A DNA stretch of 64,000 bases from assembly GCF_001536285.1 (NCBI RefSeq), contig NZ_FAOZ01000007.1, positions 75,360 to 139,359 of the forward strand. The letters run 5' to 3'. The notes beneath the pieces were generated by a model, which was given only the letters and a program-made list of their open reading frames with translations, was not told where the DNA came from and did not search any database. Made by a program: the position numbers and the translations under genes. Shown here piece by piece: positions 51,727 through 60,878 of the stretch (positions within the stretch are counted from its first letter, which is position 1; each line of letters starts with the position of its first letter). This stretch comes from Parafrankia irregularis. Its GTDB lineage: Bacteria > Actinomycetota > Actinomycetes > Frankiales > Frankiaceae.

Positions 51727-52842
51727 ATGCAGACACAGGCAGCGGTTCTCTGGGGCGTCGGTGAGCCGTGGAAGATCGAAGATGTGACGCTGGATGAGCC
51801 GCGACGCGGCGAGATCCGTGTCCGCCTCGCCGCCAGCGGTCTTTGCCACACCGATGAGCATCTCGTGACCGGCGACATTCCCGGTGTTCCGTATCCGATC
51901 ATCGGCGGCCACGAGGGTGCAGGCGTCGTCGACGCAGTCGGGCCCGGAGTCGACCATCTGGCGGAAGGGGATCATGTCGTCCTGACATTCATCCCGGCCT
52001 GTGGCGTCTGCGCGTTCTGTGTGTCAGGACACCAGAATCTGTGCGACAACGGCGCACATATCATGACGGGCCGGGCGCTGTCCGACGGCGGATACCGGGT
52101 CCATGTCGGGGACCAGGACGTGTCGACGTACACCTCGTTGGGGACGTTCAGTCCGTACGTCGTAGTCAACCAGCTTGCGGCGATCAGGATCGACGATGAT
52201 ATCCCGCTGGACAAGGCCGCTTTAGTCGGCTGCGGCGTGACAACTGGATGGGGAACCGCCGTTAACGCCGCGGACGTCCGCCTCGGACAGACGGTGGTCG
52301 TGATCGGTTGCGGCGGTCTCGGCATATCGGCCGTCCAAGGCGCTCGCGCGGCCGGTGCCACCGAAATCGTGGCGATTGACCCAGTCGAGTTCAAGCGGAC
52401 CCAGGCACTGCGGTTCGGCGCGACCCACGCGGCCGAGAACATCGCGAATGCCGCGGCCTATCTCGTCGACAGGACGAGAGGAGTCATGGCCGATGCCGTC
52501 ATGATCACATCCTCCCTTGCCGCGGGCGAGATGATCGGTCCGGCGATGGGCCTCGCCGCGAAACGGGGTCGGGTCGTCGTGACGTCAACCGCCCCGCGCG
52601 GGCAGGAGACCGTGACAGTGAGCCTCGCGGAACTCACCTTCTGGGAAAAGCAGGTTCGGGGGTGCCTGTGGGGGTCGGCCAACCCCCGAACAGCGATCCC
52701 GGAGCTCCTCGACCTCTATCGACGCGGCGTCCTCAAGCTCGACGAGATGATCACTCGTACGTACCGGCTCGACCAGATCAATGACGGATACGACGACTTG
52801 CGCAACGGCCGCAACATCCGCGGAGTCGTCCTTTTCGACTGA
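51727..52842 (+). CDS. Zinc-dependent alcohol dehydrogenase, probably NDMA-dependent type
   Basis: A 371-residue medium-chain dehydrogenase. Catalytic zinc ligands Cys40 (SGLCHTDEH) and His62-Glu63 (GGHEGAG) are present. The structural zinc loop CGVCAFCVSGHQNLC has four cysteines, and GCGGLGISAVQGARAAG binds the nucleotide. Segments such as MTGRALSDGGYRVHV and TSLGTFSPYVVVNQ are typical of actinobacterial alcohol dehydrogenases with tightly bound nicotinamide cofactor (NDMA-dependent). The start has GGAGGTGAGG upstream. The next gene, an aldehyde dehydrogenase, follows by 74 bp, so together they would take a primary alcohol to a carboxylate. Confidence 0.9.
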   Translation: MQTQAAVLWGVGEPWKIEDVTLDEPRRGEIRVRLAASGLCHTDEHLVTGDIPGVPYPIIGGHEGAGVVDAVGPGVDHLAEGDHVVLTFIPACGVCAFCVSGHQNLCDNGAHIMTGRALSDGGYRVHVGDQDVSTYTSLGTFSPYVVVNQLAAIRIDDDIPLDKAALVGCGVTTGWGTAVNAADVRLGQTVVVIGCGGLGISAVQGARAAGATEIVAIDPVEFKRTQALRFGATHAAENIANAAAYLVDRTRGVMADAVMITSSLAAGEMIGPAMGLAAKRGRVVVTSTAPRGQETVTVSLAELTFWEKQVRGCLWGSANPRTAIPELLDLYRRGVLKLDEMITRTYRLDQINDGYDDLRNGRNIRGVVLFD

Positions 52843-52916
52843 CCGTGCTCCAACACCTCGGAACGGCTCCGGCCCGCAGGAGAACGACCGATCAACAGTC
52901 AGACAGGGAGAGTCAG

Positions 52917-54407
52917 ATGGCCGTGCAGCAACGGACCAAAGTGCTCAAGATCTTGCCCGAGCCCGCCCTGATCATCGGCGGCGAGCACGTCACGACTGCG
53001 AGCGGTGGGGTCATGGCGCGCCGTGACCCGACAACGGGTGAGGTACTTGCCGAGTTCCCGATCGCCGGCGCTGCCGAGGTCGACGCGGCCGCGCGCGCTG
53101 CGGCGGCCGCCGCACGTGCATGGCGGCACACTCCCGCCGACCGGCGGCGCGGCCTGTTGTGGCGAGTGGCCGAGCTGCTCCGTCGCGACGCGGACGAACT
53201 GCGCATCGTGACCGCGCTGGAAACGGGCACACCAGTATCGGCCAGCCCGCTGGACATGGCGATTGACAACTTCGAATTCTATGCCGGGTACAGCGACAAG
53301 TTTGCCGGCGAGCTGGTGTCGAGCTATCCGGCCCGCGCGCTGGATTACGTTCAGTACGTTCCGTACGGAGTCGTGGCGACGCTGGTGTCGTGGAACGGAC
53401 CGGTCATCAACGCATCGATGAAGATCGCGGCCGCGCTGGCAGCCGGCAACTGCGTCCTCATCAAGAGCCCCGAGCGAGGCCCGTTTGCGCTTATTCGGTT
53501 CGTCGAGCTGCTTCACGAAGCCGGCATTCCCGAAGGCGTGGTGAACCTGCTGTCTGGCGACGCATCGACGGCGGAGCACATCATCCGACACGAGCTGGTG
53601 CGTAAGGTGTCGTTGACCGGTGGTCCCGCTGTGGCCCGAAAGGTCATGGCAGTGGCCGCGGAATCGTTGACGCCGGTCGTCCTCGAACTTGGCGGCAAGT
53701 CAGCCAACATCATCTTTGCCGATGCCGATCTCGACAGCGCGACGACGATGTCGGCGATGATGGGAGCGGTCATGGCCGCTGGTCAGGGCTGTCTGTTCCC
53801 GACGCGCCTTCTCGTTCAGGGCAGTGTCTACGAGGAGGTCGTTGACCGGGTCACCGCGATCACCGAGTCACCGAAGATCGGCGATCCGCTGGACCCTGAA
53901 GTGCTGATGGGGCCAGTCATCGACGAGGCTGCGGTCAGCCGGATTCTCGACTATGTCGATGAAGCCCGCTCAGCAGCTCGCCTGGTCGTCGGCGGTGAGC
54001 GGCTGCTCGGGGACCTGGAGAACGGCTGCTTCATTCGCCCAACGGTCTTCGCTGACGTCGACAACCGCAGCCGCCTCGCCCGCGAAGAGGTGTTCGGCCC
54101 CGTTCTCGCCATCACGCCGTTCTCCGACGAACGGGACGCGATTGACAAGGCTAATGACTCGGACTTTGGGCTCGCCGCATATGTGCACACCAACAGCGTC
54201 GGTCGCGCTCACCGCGTCGCAGAGGAGCTCGAGGCGGGCTACGTGTCGATCAACGCATTCCCGCAGATGACGGCGTCCGCACCGTTCGGCGGAACCAAGC
54301 ATAGCGGCTTCGGCAGGGAAGGTGGCCGAGCGGGCATCGAAGAGTTCGTGCATCACAAGAACGTCTTTCTGCCACTCACGACAGCGGACGAAACAGCCGC
54401 ATCGTAG
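52917..54407 (+). CDS. NAD(P)-dependent aldehyde dehydrogenase
   Basis: A 496-residue ALDH superfamily enzyme. General base Glu257 (LELGGKSANI) and nucleophile Cys292 (AGQGC) are in place. The Rossmann segment VSWNGPVINASMKIAAALAAGN, the SLTGGPAVARKVM loop, EEVFGPVLAITPF and the C-terminal PFGGTKHSGFGREGG are all standard. ATG 52917 follows GGGAGAG; the open frame upstream lacks conservation. It should oxidise the aldehyde made by the preceding alcohol dehydrogenase. Confidence 0.93.
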   Translation: MAVQQRTKVLKILPEPALIIGGEHVTTASGGVMARRDPTTGEVLAEFPIAGAAEVDAAARAAAAAARAWRHTPADRRRGLLWRVAELLRRDADELRIVTALETGTPVSASPLDMAIDNFEFYAGYSDKFAGELVSSYPARALDYVQYVPYGVVATLVSWNGPVINASMKIAAALAAGNCVLIKSPERGPFALIRFVELLHEAGIPEGVVNLLSGDASTAEHIIRHELVRKVSLTGGPAVARKVMAVAAESLTPVVLELGGKSANIIFADADLDSATTMSAMMGAVMAAGQGCLFPTRLLVQGSVYEEVVDRVTAITESPKIGDPLDPEVLMGPVIDEAAVSRILDYVDEARSAARLVVGGERLLGDLENGCFIRPTVFADVDNRSRLAREEVFGPVLAITPFSDERDAIDKANDSDFGLAAYVHTNSVGRAHRVAEELEAGYVSINAFPQMTASAPFGGTKHSGFGREGGRAGIEEFVHHKNVFLPLTTADETAAS

Positions 54408-54618
54408 GCGCCGGGGCGACCTCGTGCGATTCCTCTCCTAATTCCCGGGCAGGTGGATGCGGCCCGACCGGTCTCACCACGACATAGTCGGCCCCAGGTT
54501 CCTGACGCTAGGCAGCAAGTTCGGCAGGTTCGCCGTCTCGCCCGAGATCAGCGATAGCCGGCACTTGCCCGTTGATGCGCGGGGCGAGGACTCGGCGTTG
54601 ACCTATCCCCGCGACGCG
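54408..54618. other. Non-coding stretch after the ALDH gene
   Basis: About 210 bp with no convincing gene. An open frame continues upstream of 54619 without recognisable content. Confidence 0.35.
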
Positions 54619-54816
54619 ATGCCCTCCGACGACGACATCAGCATGCTGCGGCAGCTCATCCGCCGCGTCGAGGACGACCTGCACACCCTCGCTGTCGGCG
54701 ACCGCGCCCAGATCGAGGAAGCGATGCAGGTCGTCCGGCGCACCCGCCGTAGCGTCCGCCTCGGCATGCCGACCATCGCCCCGCCGGCCACCCACTCGAA
54801 CTGGGCAAGCTCCTGA
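54619..54816 (+). pseudogene. Small coding fragment of unknown origin
   Basis: From ATG 54619 the frame has strong G/C third-position bias and reads as a helical charged segment (DDISMLRQLIRRVEDDLHTL, then DRAQIEEAMQVVRRTRRSVRLGM). It ends abruptly at 54816. A different frame shortly after (around 54850-54930) reads CQDELVAARTANRDLITTLNRP and then stops. The two pieces may be the remains of one decayed gene. Not recognised. Confidence 0.4.
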
Positions 54817-55540
54817 TGGGCAGCGAAGCGGCAGAGCCACTCGCCGCGGCCCGCCGCGCAGGACTGCCAGGACGAACTCGTCGCCGCGCGCACTGCCAAC
54901 CGAGACCTGATCACCACACTCAACCGACCAGCGCCACGCCCAACCCCGTGAACAACACCTGCTGCGCACACAGCACAAGCCCCTGACCGTGGGGAAACAG
55001 AAGCCTCAGTCAAGATCATCCCAAAGAACTGCTGACCAGGGCGGGTCAGATCGGCTTCGTCAGGGCTGTTCCCACCCTCCCCGGCACCACCCCATACCGG
55101 GCTGCCCTCGGCTACCTCGACCTGCCGCAACAGTCCAAGGGCGAAGGTCTCCCACCTCCACTCGAAACACGGCGCCTCGTGGCGCAAACCAATCTTGAAG
55201 CAGTCCCGATGCGCCGCAGCCTCACCTGCATTCGAGTCAGCATTTAGTGCGAAATCGGGCACCCTTGCGTAACCCGCAGGTCAGAACATTTCGGATCTTG
55301 TTAAGTAAATCGGCGTCAGCGAAGTCTAGTACAAGTTGGTCATAAAGGCAGCCATTGTCAGATTTTTGATCTCAAATGACTGAAGGGCGGTCATTGGCGC
55401 ACGCGCCGGGTCGACGGCGATCTCCCCGGTAGTGGTCGCGACGCGAGGCGCGCGGTTGCGCAAGCCGAGAGAGGGAAGAGGCCTGTGGGTGAGGGGCGGT
55501 TAACTGGATCAATGGTAGTCCACGCGGCTTCCCGAGAAGA
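54817..55540. other. Gene-poor region, 724 bp, with AT-rich leader of the GGDEF gene
   Basis: Bases 55025-55245 contain a coding-like stretch on the plus strand (LTRAGQIGFVRAVP, AALGYLDLPQQSKG) without a start, probably another remnant. Bases 55285-55400 are notably AT-rich (cttgttaagtaaatcgg, cagatttttgatctcaaatgac) and probably hold the promoter of the GGDEF gene. Confidence 0.4.
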
Positions 55541-57184
55541 GTGAGGACGGTGGAGTCTCAGAACAATCTCAGTGGGCCGTACGGGCGGCTTGGCCCGGCC
55601 GGCTGGGCCCGGTCCGGTGACCGATGCAGTTCGGCTGCCTCCTGTGGCGCGGACTTTTCCCGGATCTTAGCCTCTGCCGGTCGCATGGGGTCGCTCATTG
55701 CCGAGAAGGATTGGTCGGCCACCTCCCTCGGCCCGATCGCGGACTGGAGCCCCAGCCTTCGGACGGCTATGGCGATCTGCCTGGAGTCCCGTTTCCCAAT
55801 GGTCGTCCACTGGGGACCGGACTACATCTACTTGTACAACGATGCCGTAATTCCACTGCTGGGGCAACGTCATCCGCACGTTCTTGGGCTTCCGTACAGA
55901 GAGGCCTGGCCGGATATCTGGGAGACTATACACCCCATACTGGCCCGAGTGGTTTCCGGGGGTAGCGCTACCTGGACGGAGAACTGGCAATTAACCGTCG
56001 AGCGCTATGGATATCCCGAGGCATGCTTTGCGACGATTTCCTTCAGCCCGATTCGCGATACTGCCGCCGGGGGTACTGTTGTCGGAATCCTAGCGACATT
56101 CCTTGAGACGACTCCCGGGGTCCTGGCTGCAAGGCGTCTCGCGTGTCTGCGCGAGATCGGCGCAGCAATGTCGGGCAGGCGAGGTCGGCGGGCGGTCTGC
56201 CGGGCTGCCGCGACCGTACTCGATCACTTCCGCGACGACCTGCCCTTCGGTGCAATACTCATCCAGGAGCCTCAGAAGCGACGGCCACTTCGCGCCATGG
56301 CCACGTGGGGCCTGGAGGACGCACACGATGCCCTCGGTATGCTGGGCGTGTTCGATCCCAGCCCGCCGCACGATCTCGCGGCGGCGCTGGCTTCTGGCCG
56401 GGCACGCGTCGTCGAGCGGCTCCCTGAGTCGCTTCTTGGCGGGCTATGCGCGTCACCATCGCCGCGAGGGATGGTCATCTGGCCGTTCGTCAGTCATCGC
56501 TCGAAACCCCCGGTCGGACTCCTCATCGCTGGGGTCGGTCGATGCCTCGGTACCGACCTCGAGCGTGGCGACTTCGTTGAACTGGTGGCTAACCAGATTT
56601 CGACGGCGGTGGTCAGGGCGGGTCTGGACGATGCGCAATGGATCGCGACGGCAGAGGCCCGTCGAAGTGCCCGGCACGACGGCCTCACTGGCTTGCCGAA
56701 TCGGGAGGTACTGCTCGACAGGCTTCGCCGAGCCATGTGCGGTATCGGCCAGGATGGGGATCGGGTCTGCCTCCTGTTCATGGATCTCGACGGCTTCAAG
56801 GCCGTCAACGACACACTGGGCCACCAGGCAGGCGACGACGTGCTCTGCGAAGTGGCATTGACACTCACCCAGACTGTCTCTCGCGGCGACACCGTGGCCC
56901 GCATAGCGGGCGACGAGTTCGCTATCCTCCGCCCGGTCGTCGCTGGAATGGCCCCGGTCCGAGCTCTCGCCGACTCCTTGGTTCGTGCGGTCAACCTCAC
57001 CAAATCGGGATACGGGCAGGTCATCTCCGTCACCGCCAGCATCGGTGTCGCGCTGTCCGGCGAGGCGCTGAGTGACTCCGGGCGACTCATGATGGCCGCT
57101 GACACGGCGATGTATGAGGCAAAGCGTAGCGGAGGTGGTCGTTACGCTATTTTCGACGAGCTGTCGCCAGAACTGCGCTCTTAA
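55541..57184 (+). CDS. PAS/GAF-GGDEF diguanylate cyclase-like protein
   Basis: A 547-residue soluble signalling protein. Residues ~45-195 are a PAS-like module (LGPIADWSPSLRTAMAICLES, YIYLYNDAVIPLLGQRHPHVLG). Residues ~200-365 look like a GAF domain. Residues ~375-540 are a GGDEF domain beginning SARHDGLTGLPNREVLLDRL with FMDLDGFKAVNDTLGHQAGDDVL. The active-site loop is AGDEF, not GGDEF. Ala at the first position is tolerated in some active cyclases. The RxxD inhibitory site before it is absent (SRGD). GTG 55541 is taken as the start; GTG three codons later is an alternative. Role: c-di-GMP synthesis under a sensed cue, inferred. Confidence 0.88.
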   Translation: MRTVESQNNLSGPYGRLGPAGWARSGDRCSSAASCGADFSRILASAGRMGSLIAEKDWSATSLGPIADWSPSLRTAMAICLESRFPMVVHWGPDYIYLYNDAVIPLLGQRHPHVLGLPYREAWPDIWETIHPILARVVSGGSATWTENWQLTVERYGYPEACFATISFSPIRDTAAGGTVVGILATFLETTPGVLAARRLACLREIGAAMSGRRGRRAVCRAAATVLDHFRDDLPFGAILIQEPQKRRPLRAMATWGLEDAHDALGMLGVFDPSPPHDLAAALASGRARVVERLPESLLGGLCASPSPRGMVIWPFVSHRSKPPVGLLIAGVGRCLGTDLERGDFVELVANQISTAVVRAGLDDAQWIATAEARRSARHDGLTGLPNREVLLDRLRRAMCGIGQDGDRVCLLFMDLDGFKAVNDTLGHQAGDDVLCEVALTLTQTVSRGDTVARIAGDEFAILRPVVAGMAPVRALADSLVRAVNLTKSGYGQVISVTASIGVALSGEALSDSGRLMMAADTAMYEAKRSGGGRYAIFDELSPELRS

Positions 57185-57250
57185 TCGCGTGTTCGGCGTT
57201 CGCGTCGCCGGGTAACCCGGGGGAATCTCGCCCCTGGACACCCGTCGGCC

Positions 57251-57269
57251 GCGGTCGCACAGCGACCGC
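57251..57269. terminator. Perfect hairpin between convergent GGDEF and sulfotransferase genes
   Basis: GCGGTCGC and GCGACCGC pair perfectly around ACA, 67 bp after the GGDEF stop. A compact, probably bidirectional terminator. Confidence 0.55.
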
Positions 57270-57403
57270 ACCAGTAGGAACTCCATCGGCCGTCGCGATC
57301 CCGCCACCGTACGCGCCGCTGGTGCGGACATGGTGAGGACGAACCGTTTTGCGGGGGATTGTGGCGGCTACCGTCTCAGCCGCTGCCTGGCGATCCGCCA
57401 GTT

Positions 57404-58582
57404 CTATAGGAACCTGGCGAAGCGGTGGGTGTAGTCGGCCACCAGGGGGACCAGTTTCTCGTGTGTCAGACCGAACTGTTCCAGCGAGTAGTGGTGCCTG
57501 CCGTATTTGTCCCGGGGGCGGTTCCGCAGGTATCCAAGCATCGCGCTGCGCGCCTGTCCGGTGAGTTCGACTCCGAAGTGTTCGTGGATGCCGGCGAGGG
57601 TGGCGGCTGGGTCGGCCATGAACTCCTTGAACGAGACGTCGCGGCATCGCACGTCGAAGTCGGGGTGGTCGTTCCGGTAGTCGACCGCGCGTTGGATGCC
57701 CTCGACAGTGTAGGCGACGTCGGCCGCCGCCTGGCCCTGGGTGTCGGTCCGGTCGGATCGCGCCTGCCGCAGCGTGGCGTAGAGGCTACACATCGAGGCC
57801 AGCACGGTTGTCGGGTCACGATGCGTCTGAACGATCATGGCGTCCGGGTAGGTCTGTGCCAGCGTGTCGATGTACAGCGAGTGCATCGGGGCCTTGAGGA
57901 CCCAGCGGGCACGCGGCTTGCCCGCCTGGAGGAAGCGCAGCGCTCGCTGGTGCCACTGGTAGGCACTGCGAGGGTCGACGGACACGAGGAACTCGCGGTA
58001 CGTCGGCGCCCAGGCGATCGTCGCGAACTGTATGGACACCAGGTCGAGTGCGGTCAGCGCGACGCACTCCATCGGGACGTGGGCGTCGCTGTGGTGGATG
58101 GCGGCGTACCCCGGCACCCTGTCGTTGGCGCGGGCGATGTCGGCGTCGAGCCTCCTGATCCGCTCGTCGGAGGCCGCGTCCGTCACCGCGTGCACCAGGG
58201 AGAAGTCGCGGACCTCCCAGGTTCGGGGCGCACGTCGCCCGGGCGCCGCGGACAACGTCTCATGCAGGATCGACGAGCCGGTGCGACCGAGGCCGAGGAC
58301 GACCAGAGGAGCATCGACCGGTGCCGACGCCGGTCCAGGGTTGGCCTTCTCCCAGGCCACCAGCGTCAGCCGGTTGGCCAGCGCGTCAACGATCCGACCC
58401 CACACCTCACGCCGACCGGCGTCGGTGAGCGCAGCCTCGTGCTCGATGGAGTAGAGCAAGGGTGCTAGCGCGGCCGTGTAGCTGTCCGAGCCGTAGTCGC
58501 TGCGGCCGGACTTGCGTTCGGCGGCCTCACGGAGCGCGTCCGGTGCGAAGTTCGGGCCTGGTGCGTCAGCGATGGTCGGCAT
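57404..58582 (-). CDS. Sulfotransferase family protein
   Basis: A 392-residue PAPS-dependent sulfotransferase of the bacterial type. The 5'-phosphosulfate loop is LVVLGLGRTGSSILHETLS near residue 90, and the 3'-phosphate-binding region is MIVQTHRDPTTVLASMCSLY, with RWVLKAPMHSLYIDTL before it. The end (RNRPRDKYGRHHYSLEQFGL) is conserved in actinobacterial members. I chose ATG 58582, which has AGGAG eight bases upstream, over an ATG 13 codons earlier. It follows the DUF1254 gene by 35 bp, so the two are probably one operon. The acceptor is unknown. Confidence 0.88.
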   Translation of the reverse strand: MPTIADAPGPNFAPDALREAAERKSGRSDYGSDSYTAALAPLLYSIEHEAALTDAGRREVWGRIVDALANRLTLVAWEKANPGPASAPVDAPLVVLGLGRTGSSILHETLSAAPGRRAPRTWEVRDFSLVHAVTDAASDERIRRLDADIARANDRVPGYAAIHHSDAHVPMECVALTALDLVSIQFATIAWAPTYREFLVSVDPRSAYQWHQRALRFLQAGKPRARWVLKAPMHSLYIDTLAQTYPDAMIVQTHRDPTTVLASMCSLYATLRQARSDRTDTQGQAAADVAYTVEGIQRAVDYRNDHPDFDVRCRDVSFKEFMADPAATLAGIHEHFGVELTGQARSAMLGYLRNRPRDKYGRHHYSLEQFGLTHEKLVPLVADYTHRFARFL

Positions 58583-58617
58583 CAGATCGTCTCCTGGTGG
58601 TCGCGACGTGGACAGCG

Positions 58618-59943
58618 TCACCCGACGACGTCGAGCGGCGCGGGAGCGTATGTTCCGTCCAGAAGGGGCTGCCTGGGCTGGTAGGTCCGGAAGACCAGCT
58701 GGAACTGGTCTCGGGGGGCCGGCAGCCAGTTTGTGTCAGGCACGTCGGGCGGGTCGGCCTGGATGAGGATCTCCAGCGAGCCGTCCGGCCCGTAGTGCAG
58801 GCGTTCGCTGTGGCTCGTGACGCCGTATCGGTCGATCGGATTGTCGACGAGGAAGTACTTGCCGTCGTAGAGGGTGAGCGACCAGAACGCGTCGACCGGT
58901 GGGAGTTGGCCGGCGGTGAAGCGGAGGCGGTATCGGCGGGCGCCGCTCAGGGGGCTGCCATCGGTGCCCAGGCGCATGTTGAAGAAGACCGACTCCTCGG
59001 CGACCTGCGTGCCGGGGCCGTAGATGTTGTTGGCGGCGCGCTGCACCGGGTCTTCGATGAAGGGAGCCACGTTCTCCCGTCGGGACCAGCCGTTGTCTGA
59101 CCGGGTCCGCAGAGCGCCCCGTACAACGGCCAGACCAGCGGGAACTGCCGAGGAGAGGCCCGCCGCGAGAGCGGGACCGCGGCGCGCCGCCTCCGGCGTG
59201 CCGATGCCGAGCGGCGCGAAGCGGGCCAGGGACGAGAGGTCTCGGGCTGCCGGAGGGTATGTGCGAACCAGGCGGTCGAGTTCGTCGAAGTAGGCGGGGC
59301 CCGCGGCGGCGACGTCCTCGAGCGGGACGGACCGGCCGGTGCGCCGGCTGGCTGGCTGGAAGCCGTCCAGCGCGTTCGCGCGGACGACTGCCTCATGTCG
59401 GCTGTCCGGGAAGGCCGACAGTGGGCCCAGGCTGAATGACGAGTTGAGCGCCCGGACGCGGGCGAGGTCCGCCCGCCCCAGCACGAGGGTGCGGACAAAG
59501 GCGAGCACCCTGCTGGTCGGGGCCTTGATCTCGGTGACGCCTACCGGCAGCGTTCCGGTGAAGCCCGGCGGGGTGATGGCGAAGGCGCCGGCCGAGGTGC
59601 CGGTCGTCCGCCTGCCGATGTAGGCGAACGAGTTCATGTACATGTCCTGCAGCTGGATCGAGTAGTAGCGGTCACCCATGTCCGGCACGCCGATGACCTG
59701 CGGTCCTACCGTGAGGTCGAGCCACGCGAGGCCGTTGAGCGTGTCGATGTTCGGCCCCACCGAGCGGGACCGCGGCGTGGCGATCTCGGTGCTCATGAGG
59801 AACCTGTTGAACGGGACGCCGTTGTCGGTGGCGGCGTCGAGATAGCGGCCGAACAGCACCAGCGGCAGGCCCCAGATGACCGCGTCCCGCGCCAGCGCGG
59901 TCACATCACTGGCGGTGGCTCGTGGCTCGCCCTCGCTCGTCAT
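58618..59943 (-). CDS. DUF1254/DUF1214 domain protein
   Basis: A 441-residue protein. The N-terminal half is DUF1254 (ALARDAVIWGLPLVLFGRY, NIDTLNGLAWLDLTVGPQVIGVPDMGDRYYSIQLQDMY region). The C-terminal part (YRLRFTAGQLPPVDAFWSLTLYDGKYFLVDNPIDRYGV, then GSLEILIQADPP) is DUF1214. The family is widespread in actinomycetes with no settled function. ATG 59943 follows GGGAG. First gene of an operon with the sulfotransferase, read from the symmetric promoter region shared with the TetR regulator. Confidence 0.88.
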   Translation of the reverse strand: MTSEGEPRATASDVTALARDAVIWGLPLVLFGRYLDAATDNGVPFNRFLMSTEIATPRSRSVGPNIDTLNGLAWLDLTVGPQVIGVPDMGDRYYSIQLQDMYMNSFAYIGRRTTGTSAGAFAITPPGFTGTLPVGVTEIKAPTSRVLAFVRTLVLGRADLARVRALNSSFSLGPLSAFPDSRHEAVVRANALDGFQPASRRTGRSVPLEDVAAAGPAYFDELDRLVRTYPPAARDLSSLARFAPLGIGTPEAARRGPALAAGLSSAVPAGLAVVRGALRTRSDNGWSRRENVAPFIEDPVQRAANNIYGPGTQVAEESVFFNMRLGTDGSPLSGARRYRLRFTAGQLPPVDAFWSLTLYDGKYFLVDNPIDRYGVTSHSERLHYGPDGSLEILIQADPPDVPDTNWLPAPRDQFQLVFRTYQPRQPLLDGTYAPAPLDVVG

Positions 59944-60158
59944 CGTGCTCAGCTCCCATCGAGACGCATCGTGCCTGTCGCCTGTCGTTCGGTTCCCGAG
60001 CGGGTTCGACGCCACGGGACACCGGCACTGCGGAGAGCCCGGCTGGCCGCGCGGGTTCGAGACGCGAGTCGCGCAGGTCGAGCAGTAGTTGTCCGGCCTC
60101 GTGGGCTATGTCTGCCGCGATCAGGTGGTCCACAGATCCGTACCCTCCAGGGGAGGAA

Positions 60159-60188
60159 ATCATACAAGATCCTTTTTTAGTGTATGAT
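60159..60188. promoter_or_regulatory. Symmetric operator/promoter: ATCATACA-N14-TGTATGAT
   Basis: Perfect 8-base inverted arms separated by 14 bp. Each arm contains TATGAT reading outward (60183-60188 on plus; complement of 60159-60164 on minus), a near-consensus -10 for each of the two divergent transcripts. A repressor bound here would block both the TetR gene and the DUF1254-sulfotransferase operon. Confidence 0.6.
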
Positions 60189-60221
60189 GTACTACCATTG
60201 ACTCATGCGCAAGAGGTGGAT

Positions 60222-60866
60222 GTGAGCCGGCGGGGGTGGGGCGGAGCTCCACCGAACGACGACGAGGAGGCCCGCGCGCGGGTACTTGAGGCCGCGGTCC
60301 GCTGCCTGGAGCGTCGCGGTCCGCAGGAGATGAGTCTTTCCGACGTGGCGACCGAGCTAGGTGTGACGCGTCAGACCATCTACCGCTACTTCCCAAGCAC
60401 TGCGCAACTGTTCGCCGCCGTTGCCAGCGCTGCGAACGAGCGCCTCATGCTCGGCATCAGGGCCGCGGTCGCCGGAATCACCGACCCCGCCGAGTTCGTC
60501 GTCGAGTCGATGGCCTACGTCATCGAACGTCTGCCGATGGAACCCCATCTGACCCTTTTTATCGACGCCGGCAGCCCTGAGCGGTTCAGCCGCGGCACGG
60601 TGAACCGTGCCGTGCTGGACCGCAACATCGCCCTGTACTTCGGCGCCTCCGCCATCGACTGGGCGAGCTATGGCTATGACGAGCAGAAGCTGCGGGAGTT
60701 GCTGGAGCTCATCCACCGGCTCGTCCACTCGATGGCCAGCATCCCCGCCGACCCGCCTCGTCGGGGCGACGAGCTCAGGGCATACCTGCGCCGCTGGGTG
60801 GGGACCACCGTCCCCGCGCACACAGACCCGCTCCGTCCTTCCGGGGCGCCTGGACGCCCGTCATAG
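60222..60866 (+). CDS. TetR/AcrR-family transcriptional regulator
   Basis: About 214 residues. DNA-binding part: ARARVLEAAVRCLERRG, then MSLSDVATELGVTRQTIYRYFPSTAQLFAAV, the canonical TetR sequence. The remainder is a helical ligand domain. GTG 60222 follows GAGG; GTG 60216 is another possibility. Divergent from the DUF1254 gene and separated from it by the symmetric operator at 60159-60188, which it probably binds. Confidence 0.88.
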   Translation: MSRRGWGGAPPNDDEEARARVLEAAVRCLERRGPQEMSLSDVATELGVTRQTIYRYFPSTAQLFAAVASAANERLMLGIRAAVAGITDPAEFVVESMAYVIERLPMEPHLTLFIDAGSPERFSRGTVNRAVLDRNIALYFGASAIDWASYGYDEQKLRELLELIHRLVHSMASIPADPPRRGDELRAYLRRWVGTTVPAHTDPLRPSGAPGRPS

Positions 60867-60878
60867 TGACTGGTCGAA

